A stretch of 64,000 nt of DNA, from positions 248,001 through 312,000 of the forward strand of contig JASGKK010000003.1 in assembly GCA_047600605.1 (NCBI GenBank), read 5' to 3'. The translations under genes and the position numbers were made by a program. Below are positions 17,960 through 27,666 of this stretch, piece by piece (within the stretch, counting starts at the first letter, position 1; each line of letters starts with the position of its first letter). The notes under the pieces were generated by a model. It had not been told where the DNA came from. It worked only from the letters and a program-made list of their open reading frames with translations, and searched no databases. The DNA comes from CAYMZZ01 sp047600605. Lineage in GTDB: Bacteria; Bacteroidota; Bacteroidia; Chitinophagales; Chitinophagaceae.

Positions 17960-20137
17960 TTACCCTTTTCGTTTCAGTTCTTCAGCCGTTGCTGCATTAA
18001 GAAGCTGTAATCCGTTCTGTACATCGCGGTCGCTCATAAAAAGTTTCCATAAAAGACCTGTCCGGTAGTTTTCAATCATCACGGTTATAGGCGCCTGATT
18101 AAGCCCCATAAAAATCTCTGAACACCAGTTTTCGCTGAGATTGAACGCATCTCTGAAGCCATACTCGCCCCAGAGAAACTGTCCGTAATCGTTGTAATAA
18201 TGCCGCAGAGCCTTCATAGCTTCTGCCGGCGTATAGGGAAATGAACTGATAGCTCCTGTTGGCGCTATCTTACCATGATCCTGCCGCAACACGGGTTCAT
18301 CGGCCGCATAATGCTCAGGGCCGTCGCTGGCAGTAAGCCCCCAGCAGCTATCGCTGTAGCCTTTGTAGCCACCCGGGTTTTGCCGGCAATACATCCAGTT
18401 GATACGGGCTATAGCCTGATTGTTGCGGAAGTAATTGGTGTATTTATCAGTAATAGCATGCGGATCATAACCGAGGTAGGAATAGTGTGTAAAGAAAAGC
18501 GGGCCTCCATTTGACACACCAACTTCCAGCGGTATACCAAAATAGGTATTGCCATTGCTGTACATAGATCCGTCTTTTGTACCACCCCATGCACTGCGGT
18601 ATTGCTGCCCGATACTGTCCTGATTGGCCCATCCGCTATAATAAAGACCTGCCGGCACACTATACGATGGAGATGCTATTGCCAGCAGATACGTAATCAT
18701 GGTTTCATTCCAGCCAATCAACCGGTGATTAATGATCCAGCCCTGATCAGGCGACCAGTGCCAGTACAGGAATTTACTATCCGGATACCGGCGGTACCAG
18801 GCCCAGTCGACCCGTTGCCAGATGCCGGTAATCTTATCGCGGATCAGCAATTCTTTCGGATCGGCTGTTTGATTGAAATAAGCACGTGCCGCCAGCAGAC
18901 CCTGCATCAGAAAAGAAGTTTCTACCAGGTCGCCTCCATTATCGCGCGGGCCAAAAAAAGTTTCCACACGTCCCGTTGGTCCGTCTATAAAATGCGGATA
19001 GGCCCCATGAAAAGTTTGTGCCTGTCCGAGAAAGTTGACAATACGTACAAACCTGTCTGCTGCTTCGCTGCGGGTAATAAACCCCCTCTCCACACCTACC
19101 AGCAATGCCATCATTCCAAAACCTGAAGCACCGGAAGCGATCATCTGATGACGCCCCAGCATATTTTCCCTTGCCAGTCCACTGGTTGGTTCAGCAGCTT
19201 CCCAGTAATAACGAAAACCGGCTTCCTGCACCATCGTCATCAGCTCTTCATCTGTCATAGACCTGGTTGCTGCTTTTGCTACCGGCGATGAGGCCGACTC
19301 GCGATACAACTGATCGATCAGGCTGATCCGGTAATACCAGGTTCTGCCGGTCTCGCCTGTAAAATCTGTATACCGGTTAATAAAGGGTGATTGAATGCCG
19401 ATAGGACTGAAAGTTTTTCCGTCAGCTGAGCGGGATATCTGCACGTATTTAACGGCAGCATCTGTGACAACAGGCCAGCTGAGATCAATATGTTTTGCAT
19501 ATCCTTTTGCTGCCGGCACGGGAGCCGGTGATGAGATCTGTGCTGCTGAATCGTTGGGCAAAAAACCGATTTCATCTACAAATAACCGGTGTGCTGCTCC
19601 GGGTCTGCCTTGCTGGCTAAACAGGATGCCCTGTACCTGCACACTTTCTTTAACCTGCTGATCAGCAAATGCCGAAAGAGGAAATGTAATACGTTGCCAC
19701 TTACCGGGTTGAAGCCGCGGGATTCTTACGGCTTTTGTTTTTGACCCGTCCTGCTTCAGCAATTGAATGGATGGAAGCGCCTGGGTGGCAGTGCCGGATG
19801 GTTCGAGATAAAAAAAGACACTTAGCTGCTGTGCTGTTTTAAAAAAGTCCTGTCCTCTCACAGGTGCTTTCCTGATCCTGGCTTCCCAACGACCAACACT
19901 TCCGTTTACATAATCCAGCAGCAAGGCATTGCCGGGTGAATAGATTTGTTCGGTTGTTACAGGCAGGCGGCCTTTCTCCTGCTTAAGCTGTGCGTTGCCT
20001 GCCGATTTTCCTTCGCTGAAATAATAATTGCCTGCCATCCGACTATTACTAAACAGCATATAGTCATAACGGGGCTCCTGTGCCGGAGATGTCTGGCACA
20101 ACAACAGCAGGGCGGCAAGGAGGTTTTTACAGGTCAT
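17960..20137 (-). CDS. GH144-type endo-beta-1,2-glucanase with CBM-like and Fn3 domains (paralog 4)
   Basis: 725 residues, the longest of the four paralogs. A signal peptide is followed by a jelly-roll, CBM-like domain (about 20-195, ending HRLFVDEIGFLPND) and an Fn3-like domain (about 210-290, with YVQISRSADGKTFSPIG). The PF10091/GH144 catalytic domain covers about 290-720: EAGFRYYWEAAEPTSGLARE, NGGDLVETSFLMQGLLAARA, YWHWSPDQGWIINHRLIGWN, GKIAPTGAISSFPYTPAEAM and IENYRTGLLWKLF. The extra domains suggest binding to an insoluble or branched substrate. It sits 28 bases after paralog 3 and 39 bases before the oxidoreductase gene. The family assignment is strong, the linkage inferred. Confidence 0.85.
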   Translation of the reverse strand: MTCKNLLAALLLLCQTSPAQEPRYDYMLFSNSRMAGNYYFSEGKSAGNAQLKQEKGRLPVTTEQIYSPGNALLLDYVNGSVGRWEARIRKAPVRGQDFFKTAQQLSVFFYLEPSGTATQALPSIQLLKQDGSKTKAVRIPRLQPGKWQRITFPLSAFADQQVKESVQVQGILFSQQGRPGAAHRLFVDEIGFLPNDSAAQISSPAPVPAAKGYAKHIDLSWPVVTDAAVKYVQISRSADGKTFSPIGIQSPFINRYTDFTGETGRTWYYRISLIDQLYRESASSPVAKAATRSMTDEELMTMVQEAGFRYYWEAAEPTSGLARENMLGRHQMIASGASGFGMMALLVGVERGFITRSEAADRFVRIVNFLGQAQTFHGAYPHFIDGPTGRVETFFGPRDNGGDLVETSFLMQGLLAARAYFNQTADPKELLIRDKITGIWQRVDWAWYRRYPDSKFLYWHWSPDQGWIINHRLIGWNETMITYLLAIASPSYSVPAGLYYSGWANQDSIGQQYRSAWGGTKDGSMYSNGNTYFGIPLEVGVSNGGPLFFTHYSYLGYDPHAITDKYTNYFRNNQAIARINWMYCRQNPGGYKGYSDSCWGLTASDGPEHYAADEPVLRQDHGKIAPTGAISSFPYTPAEAMKALRHYYNDYGQFLWGEYGFRDAFNLSENWCSEIFMGLNQAPITVMIENYRTGLLWKLFMSDRDVQNGLQLLNAATAEELKRKG

Positions 20138-20165
20138 TTGCGTTACTTAAAACCCTGCAACAGGT

Positions 20166-21536
20166 TTATTTAGCAGTTTGTACAGGGCTGAGCCATGGGC
20201 TTTCAAAGCCCAGGCGGCGTAAACCGGTTTTTATTTCGGGGCAGCTCATAAACAATTTCCACAGCAATCCTGACCGGTAGTTTTCGATCATCACAATAAT
20301 GGGACCCTGGTCAATAGCCAGGTGGCTTTGCGCATACCAGTCTTTTGTTTCATTGAATGCATCGGTAAAACCATATTCGCTCCAGATACGGTCACCTTTT
20401 TTTTCATAGAAATAACGCAGTGCCTTCATCGACTCTGCAGGTGTGTAGGGAAATGCGCTTAATGCAGCAGTAGGCGTAATGGTGCCCAGGTCTTCTGTGG
20501 GGGAGTGTGCTGCATACCCATTGTAGGTATCGCTCGCGGTAAGTCCCCAGCAGGAGTCACCATACCCTTTATACTTAAGCGGATTAGCTATACAATATGC
20601 GCGGTTGATCAGTGTGTGATGAGTGTTTTGCTCCCAGTAGTCGGCATAACGGTCTTTTAATCCACGCGGGTCGAGACCCAAAAAAGAATACTGCGAAAAA
20701 AAGAGCGGCCCGCCATAGTCAAATCCTAATGGCAGTTTGTATCCATAAAACTCTTTCCCGTTTTTAAAAAAATTGCTTTCTGCCCATCCGCGATGGTATA
20801 CAGCCGGCGACACGGGATATTGTGTACCCGATGCTGCCAGCACGTATGTGATCAGGCATTCATTAAATCCGCGAAGCGGAAAATTCATGCTCCAGCCATT
20901 GTTGGGGCTCCAGTGCCAGTATAAAACCTCCTGTCCATCGCGGGTAAACCAGCTCCATTCAATATCATTCCAGAGCCAGCCGATGCGATTGCGCAACTCC
21001 CTTTCGGTGTCATTGGCGCCATTGAAATACTGACGGGCGCATAAGAGTCCCTGAAAGAGATATGCTGACTCTACCAGGTCTGCACCATCATCTTTGCGAC
21101 TGAAGGGAATAGTTTTGCCGGTTGATCCATTGAGCCAGTGTGGAAATACTCCGTGATAGGCGTCTGCCTTGTGCAGAAACTTTACCATCTTCAGCAGAAA
21201 CCGTGCAGCAGTATCTCTTGCGATCCATTTTCGCTCTGCAGCTACGATTATGGCCATGATGCCAAATCCGCTACCACCGGTGGTCACCACTTCATTACCA
21301 TATCCAAACGATTCATTGCTACGCTCACGTGCCAGACCCGATACAGGATGTGCAAAATCCCAGAAGTACCGGAAAGTTTGCTGTTGTACCAGATCGAGCA
21401 GGGCTGAATCGTTTAATGCAGCCGGACGGGCTTTGGGATCAAACCCTGCTGGTATTGTTTTTTTCTTCTGTGCATCTGCATAGCAGGTGGCCAGCAAAAG
21501 AATAACTGTAAAGGCTATAGATCGCAATGTTGTCAT
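20166..21536 (-). CDS. GH144-type endo-beta-1,2-glucanase, single domain (paralog 3)
   Basis: 456 residues: a signal peptide (cleavage likely after ...CYADA) and one GH144/PF10091 domain. Family text includes QQTFRYFWDFAHPVSGLARE, TTGGSGFGIMAIIVAAERKW, LVESAYLFQGLLCARQYF, WHWSPNNGWSMNFPLRGFN, SFLGLDPRGLKDRYADYWEQ and ENYRSGLLWKLFMSCPEIKT. It has no lipobox of standard form, so unlike its neighbour it is probably periplasmic or secreted, and may trim oligosaccharides after import. The gap to the upstream GH144 gene is 9 bases, which points to one operon. Confidence 0.85.
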   Translation of the reverse strand: MTTLRSIAFTVILLLATCYADAQKKKTIPAGFDPKARPAALNDSALLDLVQQQTFRYFWDFAHPVSGLARERSNESFGYGNEVVTTGGSGFGIMAIIVAAERKWIARDTAARFLLKMVKFLHKADAYHGVFPHWLNGSTGKTIPFSRKDDGADLVESAYLFQGLLCARQYFNGANDTERELRNRIGWLWNDIEWSWFTRDGQEVLYWHWSPNNGWSMNFPLRGFNECLITYVLAASGTQYPVSPAVYHRGWAESNFFKNGKEFYGYKLPLGFDYGGPLFFSQYSFLGLDPRGLKDRYADYWEQNTHHTLINRAYCIANPLKYKGYGDSCWGLTASDTYNGYAAHSPTEDLGTITPTAALSAFPYTPAESMKALRYFYEKKGDRIWSEYGFTDAFNETKDWYAQSHLAIDQGPIIVMIENYRSGLLWKLFMSCPEIKTGLRRLGFESPWLSPVQTAK

Positions 21537-21545
21537 GTTATGCGC

Positions 21546-23252
21546 TTATAAATAAGGAGCGGTGAAACCCAGTGTCTGCATACCCGCTTTTACTTCAGGA
21601 CAGCTGGTAAATAAATTCCATAACAATCCGGACCGGTAATTTTCGATCATCACGATAATCGGTCCCTGATCGATCGCCAGAAATGATCCGGCAAACCAGG
21701 CTTCTTTGAGTGAAAAGGCATCTACAAAGCCGTACTCTTTCCATAACTTATCGCCCAGTACATAATAAAAGAATTTCAATGCGGCCATTGACTCTGCCGG
21801 TGTGTAAGGAAATGAAGACAGGGCTGCAGTCGGAGCAATCACCCCCAGATCGTTGGTGGGTGAGCTGGCTGAATATCCATTGGGAATATCGCTGGCCGTA
21901 AGCCCCCACACAGAATCGCTGTAACCCAACTGGCTGCCGGGATTGGCTTTGCAGTAGCTGTAATTAATGAGCGTATGGTTACGGGTTTGTTCTTCATAAT
22001 TGGCATATGCGTCCGAAAGGCCATTGGGATTAATGCCCAGGAATGAATAGTGTGAAAAGAAAAGAGGGTGTCCCATGCTTCCGAGTGGCAACCGGTAGCC
22101 ATAATAGCTGGTACCGTTTGTAAAGGGGCTATTCCCATTGTTGGCCCAGCCATTGGTGTATACAACTTTGGGAATACTATGAGTAGGCGAAGAGGCCGCC
22201 AGCACATAAGTGATCAGGCATTCATTCCATCCGCGGATAGGCAGATTCATCTCCCACTCATAATTATTACTATAGTGCCAGTAAAGCACATTTTGACCGC
22301 CGCGTCTGAACCAGTCCCATTCCACTCTTTGCCAGATGGTATTGATATCATCGCGCAGGGTTGTTTCTGCCGGAGCTGCCTGATCAAAATACTGGCGGGC
22401 ACAAAGCAGCCCCTGTATCAGGTAAGAAGTCTCTACCAGATCGGCTCCATTGTCTTTGGTGCTGAAGGGAACGATCTGCCCGGTACCGCCATCGAGCCAG
22501 TGAGAGTAGGCTCCTTTTACTGTCTGCGCTGTATTTTTCAAAAATGCTGTGATGGTTTGCATACGGGCCAGCCCTTCTGCGCGGGTAATGAATCCGCGCT
22601 CAATACCTACCAGTATCGCCATTATGCCAAAACCCGAACCTCCTGACGTGACCACATTGGCACTGCCATTGCTGCGCTCACGGGCGAGGCCACTGGCAGG
22701 GTGGCCAAAATCCCAGAAATATTTGAAGGTTTGCTGCTGTACTTTATCCAGCAGTGCTGCATCAGATATAGCCGGAAACTTGCGGGAAGAATCGATTCCC
22801 GTCATCAGTGTTATTTCTTTTGGATTGGTGAGCAGGCCTCCGGCTTTGGAACGGAGTGAGTTTGCCACTGTCACTTTATAGCGACTGAGGGCACTAAGTG
22901 GCGCCGAAGAGCTGAGTACAACCAGGCTGTCTCCCTTTTCATAAGAAAAACCGGTACTGACCTGTGTACCCGATGCCTGACGCAGGGTAATGTTGGCCGC
23001 CGTACTGGCACGATCAATTGCATTGTTGAACTGGAGTCTTAACTGAAAGCCAAGACGCGTACCGATATATTCTGTTTTAGAGAGCTCTCCATTTACCGAC
23101 CACGATACCAGGCTGTAATTGGCAGGAGGGGCGGGTGTTTCCTTACCACCGCCTTTTGAACAGGATATGCCAAGCACGGCAATCGACAGGCTGGCTGCTG
23201 CCAATCTTGTCGTAACCGGATAAAAAAATAATCGAAGATTCATACGTTTCAT
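21546..23252 (-). CDS. GH144-type endo-beta-1,2-glucanase, lipoprotein with Ig-like N-domain (paralog 2)
   Basis: 568 residues. The lipoprotein-type signal ends IAVLGISCSKGGG. Residues about 40-150 read as an Ig-like (SbsA/Big_5 type) domain (VNGELSKTEYIGTRLGFQLR, LSALSRYKVTVANSLRSKAG). The GH144 domain covers about 155-568 with QQTFKYFWDFGHPASGLARE, NGADLVETSYLIQGLLCARQ, YWHYSNNYEWEMNLPIRGWN and ENYRSGLLWNLFTSCPEVKA. It replaces the WHWSP motif of the other paralogs with WHYSN. It is likely surface anchored. It begins 86 bases after the VCBS gene and leads the three-gene GH144 run. MNLRLFF at the fourth codon is an alternative start. Confidence 0.85.
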   Translation of the reverse strand: MKRMNLRLFFYPVTTRLAAASLSIAVLGISCSKGGGKETPAPPANYSLVSWSVNGELSKTEYIGTRLGFQLRLQFNNAIDRASTAANITLRQASGTQVSTGFSYEKGDSLVVLSSSAPLSALSRYKVTVANSLRSKAGGLLTNPKEITLMTGIDSSRKFPAISDAALLDKVQQQTFKYFWDFGHPASGLARERSNGSANVVTSGGSGFGIMAILVGIERGFITRAEGLARMQTITAFLKNTAQTVKGAYSHWLDGGTGQIVPFSTKDNGADLVETSYLIQGLLCARQYFDQAAPAETTLRDDINTIWQRVEWDWFRRGGQNVLYWHYSNNYEWEMNLPIRGWNECLITYVLAASSPTHSIPKVVYTNGWANNGNSPFTNGTSYYGYRLPLGSMGHPLFFSHYSFLGINPNGLSDAYANYEEQTRNHTLINYSYCKANPGSQLGYSDSVWGLTASDIPNGYSASSPTNDLGVIAPTAALSSFPYTPAESMAALKFFYYVLGDKLWKEYGFVDAFSLKEAWFAGSFLAIDQGPIIVMIENYRSGLLWNLFTSCPEVKAGMQTLGFTAPYL

Positions 23253-23338
23253 TACTTGCTTTCACGGGAGGCGCATCCTGTTTTATGAATAAAGAAGCAG
23301 CTATCTTATCATGCGCCTGAACAGATAACTGCGGTGAA

Positions 23339-26300
23339 TTATTTGGTACGGGCAGATGCAGTATTCGCCTTATAAAAAAGCATCCGGTCATTGTTGCGGG
23401 TTACGGCCATCACCGGCGCACCGGCAATTTTTAACCATTTAATATCCCTGACTTCTCCTGCCGGCATGGGGATGAATGCTGTATTTTGTATATGTCCGTT
23501 TTGTTTATTATAAGAAAAAATAGTGGGCTGCTGTGCGTCATACCGTCCTTCGTAAGGAATCACTCCGTAAAAATTACCCGCAGCAAGATATGAACCATCT
23601 GCCGGTAAAGCGGCGAAAGAAAACAACGGAGCCAGTTGCAGTTCATCGGGCAATACCTGTGCTGTGAAACCGCCTTTACCATCATTGATAAAGCAAGTTG
23701 ATCCCAGCGTTTCCGCTTTCAATTCCTTATATCCTTCAAACAGGTTGTACAAAATATAATCTACTGTCTTACCGGCTATATCCTTATAATAGAGATATGA
23801 TTTTTTCAGCACCGGCAGCGGACGCTCCAGTTCATCTTTCGCCAAAAAGGGATACTCCTTGCCTTTAATGGTATATGCCATGATCTGCTCTACTGAGCCA
23901 TTGCCGTCAAAATCTTTTACATACAGTTTTAGCGGGCCATCTTTTCCTGCATACAGTTTACTATTCAGTCCCCAGTTGCCGGCAAGAATATCTGGCTTTC
24001 CATCGTTATTTACATCGGCTATCTGCACAGATTGCCAGAGTCCGGTCGATGCAGGCAGGTCTGCGGGTGTAAACCGCCCCTGTTTATTCATAAATATTTT
24101 TACCGGCATCCACTCGCCCGTAACTACCAGATCCTGCCAGCCATCCTGGTCGAGGTCAACAAATGAAGCCGCAGTAACCATGCCAATAGAGTCGAGCGCA
24201 ATGGTAGCTGCAGGGGCTGGTTTGAAACTGGCAGCACCGTCGTTGAGCAACAGGTAAGAAGGCTGAGCAATGCCATACTGCCGCGCATCGGCAAGACCTC
24301 CTACAAACAGGTCAATATCGCCATCCTTATCAATATCGGCTGCAGCAACACATGATTTGTTGCGTAACAGTGAGGGGATGGATGCAGCAGAAGCGGTAAA
24401 ATGTCCCTTGCCATCGTTCAAATAAAAATGATCGGCCAGTACCGGATTATCATTGTCGTACTGATTGCCACCCGACACCACATACAGATCGGGATAGCCA
24501 TCGTTATTGGCGTCAAAGAAAACAGCATCTACATCTTCGCTGGCTGCTGCAGGAGCGAATACGCCGGCACCAGCACTCACAAAGCCTCCGTTGGCTGTCT
24601 GAATCATCAGTTGCCCCGGTTGGCCTGCCGCCCCGCATACAAAAAAGTCGTCCCGTCCATCTTTGTTCACATCGGCCACCGCCATTCTGGGGCCCCGCGT
24701 CGAAAGCTGATGTGGGATCAGGTATTGTTTGTTGTAATCAAAAAAGTCATTTTCGTGATGTGACCAGTCTACAGCCACCTGTGCACTTACATCGGTATAC
24801 AACGGCGCAGGGGACGGAAAGAATTTATTATAATCAAACACGCCTCCCGCCTGGGCATGTACAGCCTGGATATTTTCAACAGCCGGAACATTTTTCATCC
24901 ATTGATATTTCTGATCGGGCCACACAATGAGTATGCTGTCGATATTCCGTATGCTGTCTGTGCCGAAATGAAGCTTTGGCTCTACAGATGACTGAAAGCC
25001 CCTGGTAAGTGATAATTGCTGGTACTGCATTTTGCCTTTGGCAAACAGCCACACTTTGGCGCCTATTCCAAAACGGTTCATGCTATCGCCTTTAAAAGTG
25101 ATATTCATCATCATCTTCAAAGGCGCTTTATTTTTCAGGATCACTGCAGGCTCATCAATACAGTTGATAATCACATCGAGGTTGCCATCGTTGTCCAGAT
25201 CAGCATAGGTAGCTCCTGTATAGTATCCCTTCATTTTTTCTGTACCCCACTCTGCGCTTACGTCTTTGAACTTCAGGTTGCCATCTCCTTTAAAGAAAAA
25301 AGGATGTGAGCTTCCATCGGGCATACTTTTGATCGCTTCATCATCGTACGCATCGGTTTGCTGTCTTCCTTTTTTCATGTCCAGATCAGATACGAAGCGT
25401 ATATAGTCCATATCCACCGGGCGTTTTACTATACCGCTGGAAATAAATAAATCCTTGTTTCCGTCATTATCAAAGTCAGCAAATAAAGGTGCCCAGCTCC
25501 AGTCGGTAGCGGAGATGCCGCTGAGCAGTCCCACATCACTGAAACTGTTTCCGCTGCCGTCATTACGTTGCAGACAGTTCCTTGAATATTGTTTCTGGTA
25601 GCCATGCATGTCCAGTTTCATTTTGTAAATGTCCGGGTTCTCATCGCTGCCATAGGTCTTCAGCACGGCTTCGTCATAAGGGAGCATATCGACGGTTACC
25701 ACGTCGAGCTGACCATCATTGTTATAATCGGCTACGTCGTTGCCCATGCTGAACCGGCTGTAGTGTCTGAAGTGAGCAGCCCCACTTTCGGTAAATGTGC
25801 CATTCCCGTTGTTGATGTAGTAATAATCATTTTCATGAAAATCGTTGCCGATATAAATATCATCCCATCCATCGTTATTCATATCTGCAATGGCAATACC
25901 CAGTCCATAGCCCAGATTGCTTTGGTAAATACCTGCCTGGGCTGATACATCTGTAAATTTTCCTGTTGTGGCTATATCATTGCGATAGAGCCGGTCGCCC
26001 GATGCCGGATCAAAACGCCGGCGATTAGCGGTGTCTACAATATTTGCATGCGGGTGGTGAGACTGATTAAGAATGTAAACATCCAGGTCTCCGTCATGAT
26101 CATAATCGAAGAAAGCCGATTGTGTGGAAAGTCCTGAAAAATCAAGACCATATTTTGTTGCACTTTCAGTAAAAGTGCCATTGCCGTTGTTAATAAAAAG
26201 CTCATTGCGGCCTGTCAGTCCATATTTGCCGCTGACGGCAGAAGTATAAATATCCAGAAAGCCATCGCCATTGATATCTGTCATGGTTACGCCGGTACAC

Positions 26301-26656
26301 CAGTCAGCATTACCTGCCACACCGGCCTTTGCAGTAATATCCTCAAACTGAAAGTTGCCTTTGTTGAGATAGAGCTTATTACCACTTTTATTATTGGCTG
26401 TAAAATAAATATCTGTCAGTCCGTCATTATTGATGTCTCCTGTAGCCACGCCCGCTCCGTTATAATAATAAAGGTAGTAGAGGATATTCAGGAGCGGTTT
26501 CTTTGCCAGTGTGTTGGTAAAGCTGATATTCGTCTGCGAAGCCGGCAGGCTTTCGAAGAGACTGTTTTCCTTCTTGCTTTCGCAAGACCCCAACAACATT
26601 GTCAGGCATGCTGAACCAATGACAGATAAAAAAAGCGTTTGCCTTTTTGAGAACAT
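23339..26656 (-). CDS. VCBS/FG-GAP repeat lipoprotein with ASPIC/UnbV domain
   Basis: 1105 residues with a lipobox in LTMLLGSCESKKE. Many FG-GAP/VCBS blades carry Asp-rich calcium-binding loops (GDINNDGLTDIYFTANN, TDINGDGFLDIY, FDYDHDGDLDVYIL, ADMNNDGWDDIYIGND), forming one or two seven-bladed propellers. A UnbV/ASPIC segment lies in the middle (about 500-600, MNRFGIGAKVWLFAKGKMQY and SILIVWPDQKYQW). Such proteins are common next to SusCD genes, and their role is not established. A calcium-stabilised surface scaffold or glycan-binding role is plausible. It follows the first cassette's terminator and precedes the three GH144 genes, probably in the same transcript as them. Confidence 0.85.
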   Translation of the reverse strand: MFSKRQTLFLSVIGSACLTMLLGSCESKKENSLFESLPASQTNISFTNTLAKKPLLNILYYLYYYNGAGVATGDINNDGLTDIYFTANNKSGNKLYLNKGNFQFEDITAKAGVAGNADWCTGVTMTDINGDGFLDIYTSAVSGKYGLTGRNELFINNGNGTFTESATKYGLDFSGLSTQSAFFDYDHDGDLDVYILNQSHHPHANIVDTANRRRFDPASGDRLYRNDIATTGKFTDVSAQAGIYQSNLGYGLGIAIADMNNDGWDDIYIGNDFHENDYYYINNGNGTFTESGAAHFRHYSRFSMGNDVADYNNDGQLDVVTVDMLPYDEAVLKTYGSDENPDIYKMKLDMHGYQKQYSRNCLQRNDGSGNSFSDVGLLSGISATDWSWAPLFADFDNDGNKDLFISSGIVKRPVDMDYIRFVSDLDMKKGRQQTDAYDDEAIKSMPDGSSHPFFFKGDGNLKFKDVSAEWGTEKMKGYYTGATYADLDNDGNLDVIINCIDEPAVILKNKAPLKMMMNITFKGDSMNRFGIGAKVWLFAKGKMQYQQLSLTRGFQSSVEPKLHFGTDSIRNIDSILIVWPDQKYQWMKNVPAVENIQAVHAQAGGVFDYNKFFPSPAPLYTDVSAQVAVDWSHHENDFFDYNKQYLIPHQLSTRGPRMAVADVNKDGRDDFFVCGAAGQPGQLMIQTANGGFVSAGAGVFAPAAASEDVDAVFFDANNDGYPDLYVVSGGNQYDNDNPVLADHFYLNDGKGHFTASAASIPSLLRNKSCVAAADIDKDGDIDLFVGGLADARQYGIAQPSYLLLNDGAASFKPAPAATIALDSIGMVTAASFVDLDQDGWQDLVVTGEWMPVKIFMNKQGRFTPADLPASTGLWQSVQIADVNNDGKPDILAGNWGLNSKLYAGKDGPLKLYVKDFDGNGSVEQIMAYTIKGKEYPFLAKDELERPLPVLKKSYLYYKDIAGKTVDYILYNLFEGYKELKAETLGSTCFINDGKGGFTAQVLPDELQLAPLFSFAALPADGSYLAAGNFYGVIPYEGRYDAQQPTIFSYNKQNGHIQNTAFIPMPAGEVRDIKWLKIAGAPVMAVTRNNDRMLFYKANTASARTK

Positions 26657-26683
26657 AACAGAATGTTAGAAAGGTTATAGATT

Positions 26684-26717
26684 TAAAAGGGCTGAAACAA
26701 TTAAATGTTCAGCCCTT
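26684..26717 (-). terminator. Intrinsic terminator after the first SusCD-LamG operon
   Basis: Arms AAGGGCTGAA (26687-26696) and TTCAGCCCTT (26708-26717) form a 10-bp perfect stem with an 11-base loop. The minus strand continues TTTTAAATC. It lies about 33 bases after the LamG stop codon and before the VCBS gene, in the same relative place as the terminator at 8771-8825. Confidence 0.78.
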
Positions 26718-26749
26718 TACTTGCTTATATCCGCTTGTTAAATGCGCTT

Positions 26750-27637
26750 TTACTGCTTGGCGTTGTACAGAGCCTGGATTTCTGTTGCAGATAATGCTAC
26801 TCCATATAATCTGAATTGGTCGATACTGCCTTTCATTGAAGCAGCCAGCCAGTCGTCAGATGAATAACTGGTAGAGGGGCCTGCACCCACTCTGTATTCT
26901 TCTATATAGGTAGTAGACATGCGCAAAGCGCCATGACCTGTCCAGGTTTTTACATTGGGGTTTTGTACACCGTCGATATACAGTTTGGCGGTGCTGTTTG
27001 TTTCATCATACACCAGCACCATATGATGCCATTGATTGTTGCACAGACCGGCGATAGACTCACCGCCTTCCCAGGTAAACCAGGAATCGGCCGGAGCACT
27101 GTTCGGATCGGCAGGGTTTGATGGGCTCACAAACATGCTTTTTACAGCACAGGCAGTGTTGTTGCCTTCCAGGAATAAAAATCCTACAGCATTACTCCAG
27201 TGATAATCTGAATTATCCGACTTTTTCTTGGCTTTCAGCGAGAAAATATATTCAGGTCCGTTGGTATTGTTATTATTTTTTGTTTGCCCGTCTTTTTTGA
27301 ACCAAACAGAAATACTGGCACTGCTGCTGCCAGCCCAGGTATTAAAAGACGGATATTTAACAAAGGTCTTGTTTACACCTGCTAACGCCTTCCCGTTTAC
27401 ACCATCTGTGGTAGTAAAAGGATTGTCGCTGGGAAACAGGGCCCGGATGCTATCTACTGCATTCATCAATGGGTTTGTGGTAGAACCATCGAATGCAGCA
27501 TAAAATTTCAATGGACCATCCGGAGGATTGCTGTCAATCGGATAATCTCCCAGTTCGGGTTTATCCATTTTCTGGCAGCTTGTCATGGCAATTACCATCA
27601 GTGAAGCTGACAGGAAGATTTTTGTTATATGTTTCAT
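26750..27637 (-). CDS. LamG/concanavalin-like lipoprotein, putative surface glycan-binding protein
   Basis: About 295 residues from MKHITKIFLS (an ATG two codons upstream is also possible). The lipobox is in MVIAMTSCQKMDKPE. A LamG-type jelly roll fills the rest: GPLKFYAAFDGSTTNPLM, ASISVWFKKDGQTKN, QWHHMVLVYDETNSTAKLYI and GSIDQFRLYGVALSATEIQA. It follows susD by 23 bases and ends the operon, as in the second cassette. Its SusE/SusF-like position suggests a surface binding protein. No enzymatic residues are seen. Confidence 0.75.
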   Translation of the reverse strand: MKHITKIFLSASLMVIAMTSCQKMDKPELGDYPIDSNPPDGPLKFYAAFDGSTTNPLMNAVDSIRALFPSDNPFTTTDGVNGKALAGVNKTFVKYPSFNTWAGSSSASISVWFKKDGQTKNNNNTNGPEYIFSLKAKKKSDNSDYHWSNAVGFLFLEGNNTACAVKSMFVSPSNPADPNSAPADSWFTWEGGESIAGLCNNQWHHMVLVYDETNSTAKLYIDGVQNPNVKTWTGHGALRMSTTYIEEYRVGAGPSTSYSSDDWLAASMKGSIDQFRLYGVALSATEIQALYNAKQ

Positions 27638-27666
27638 AGTCATTTTTTTTAACTATTGATAATTTG

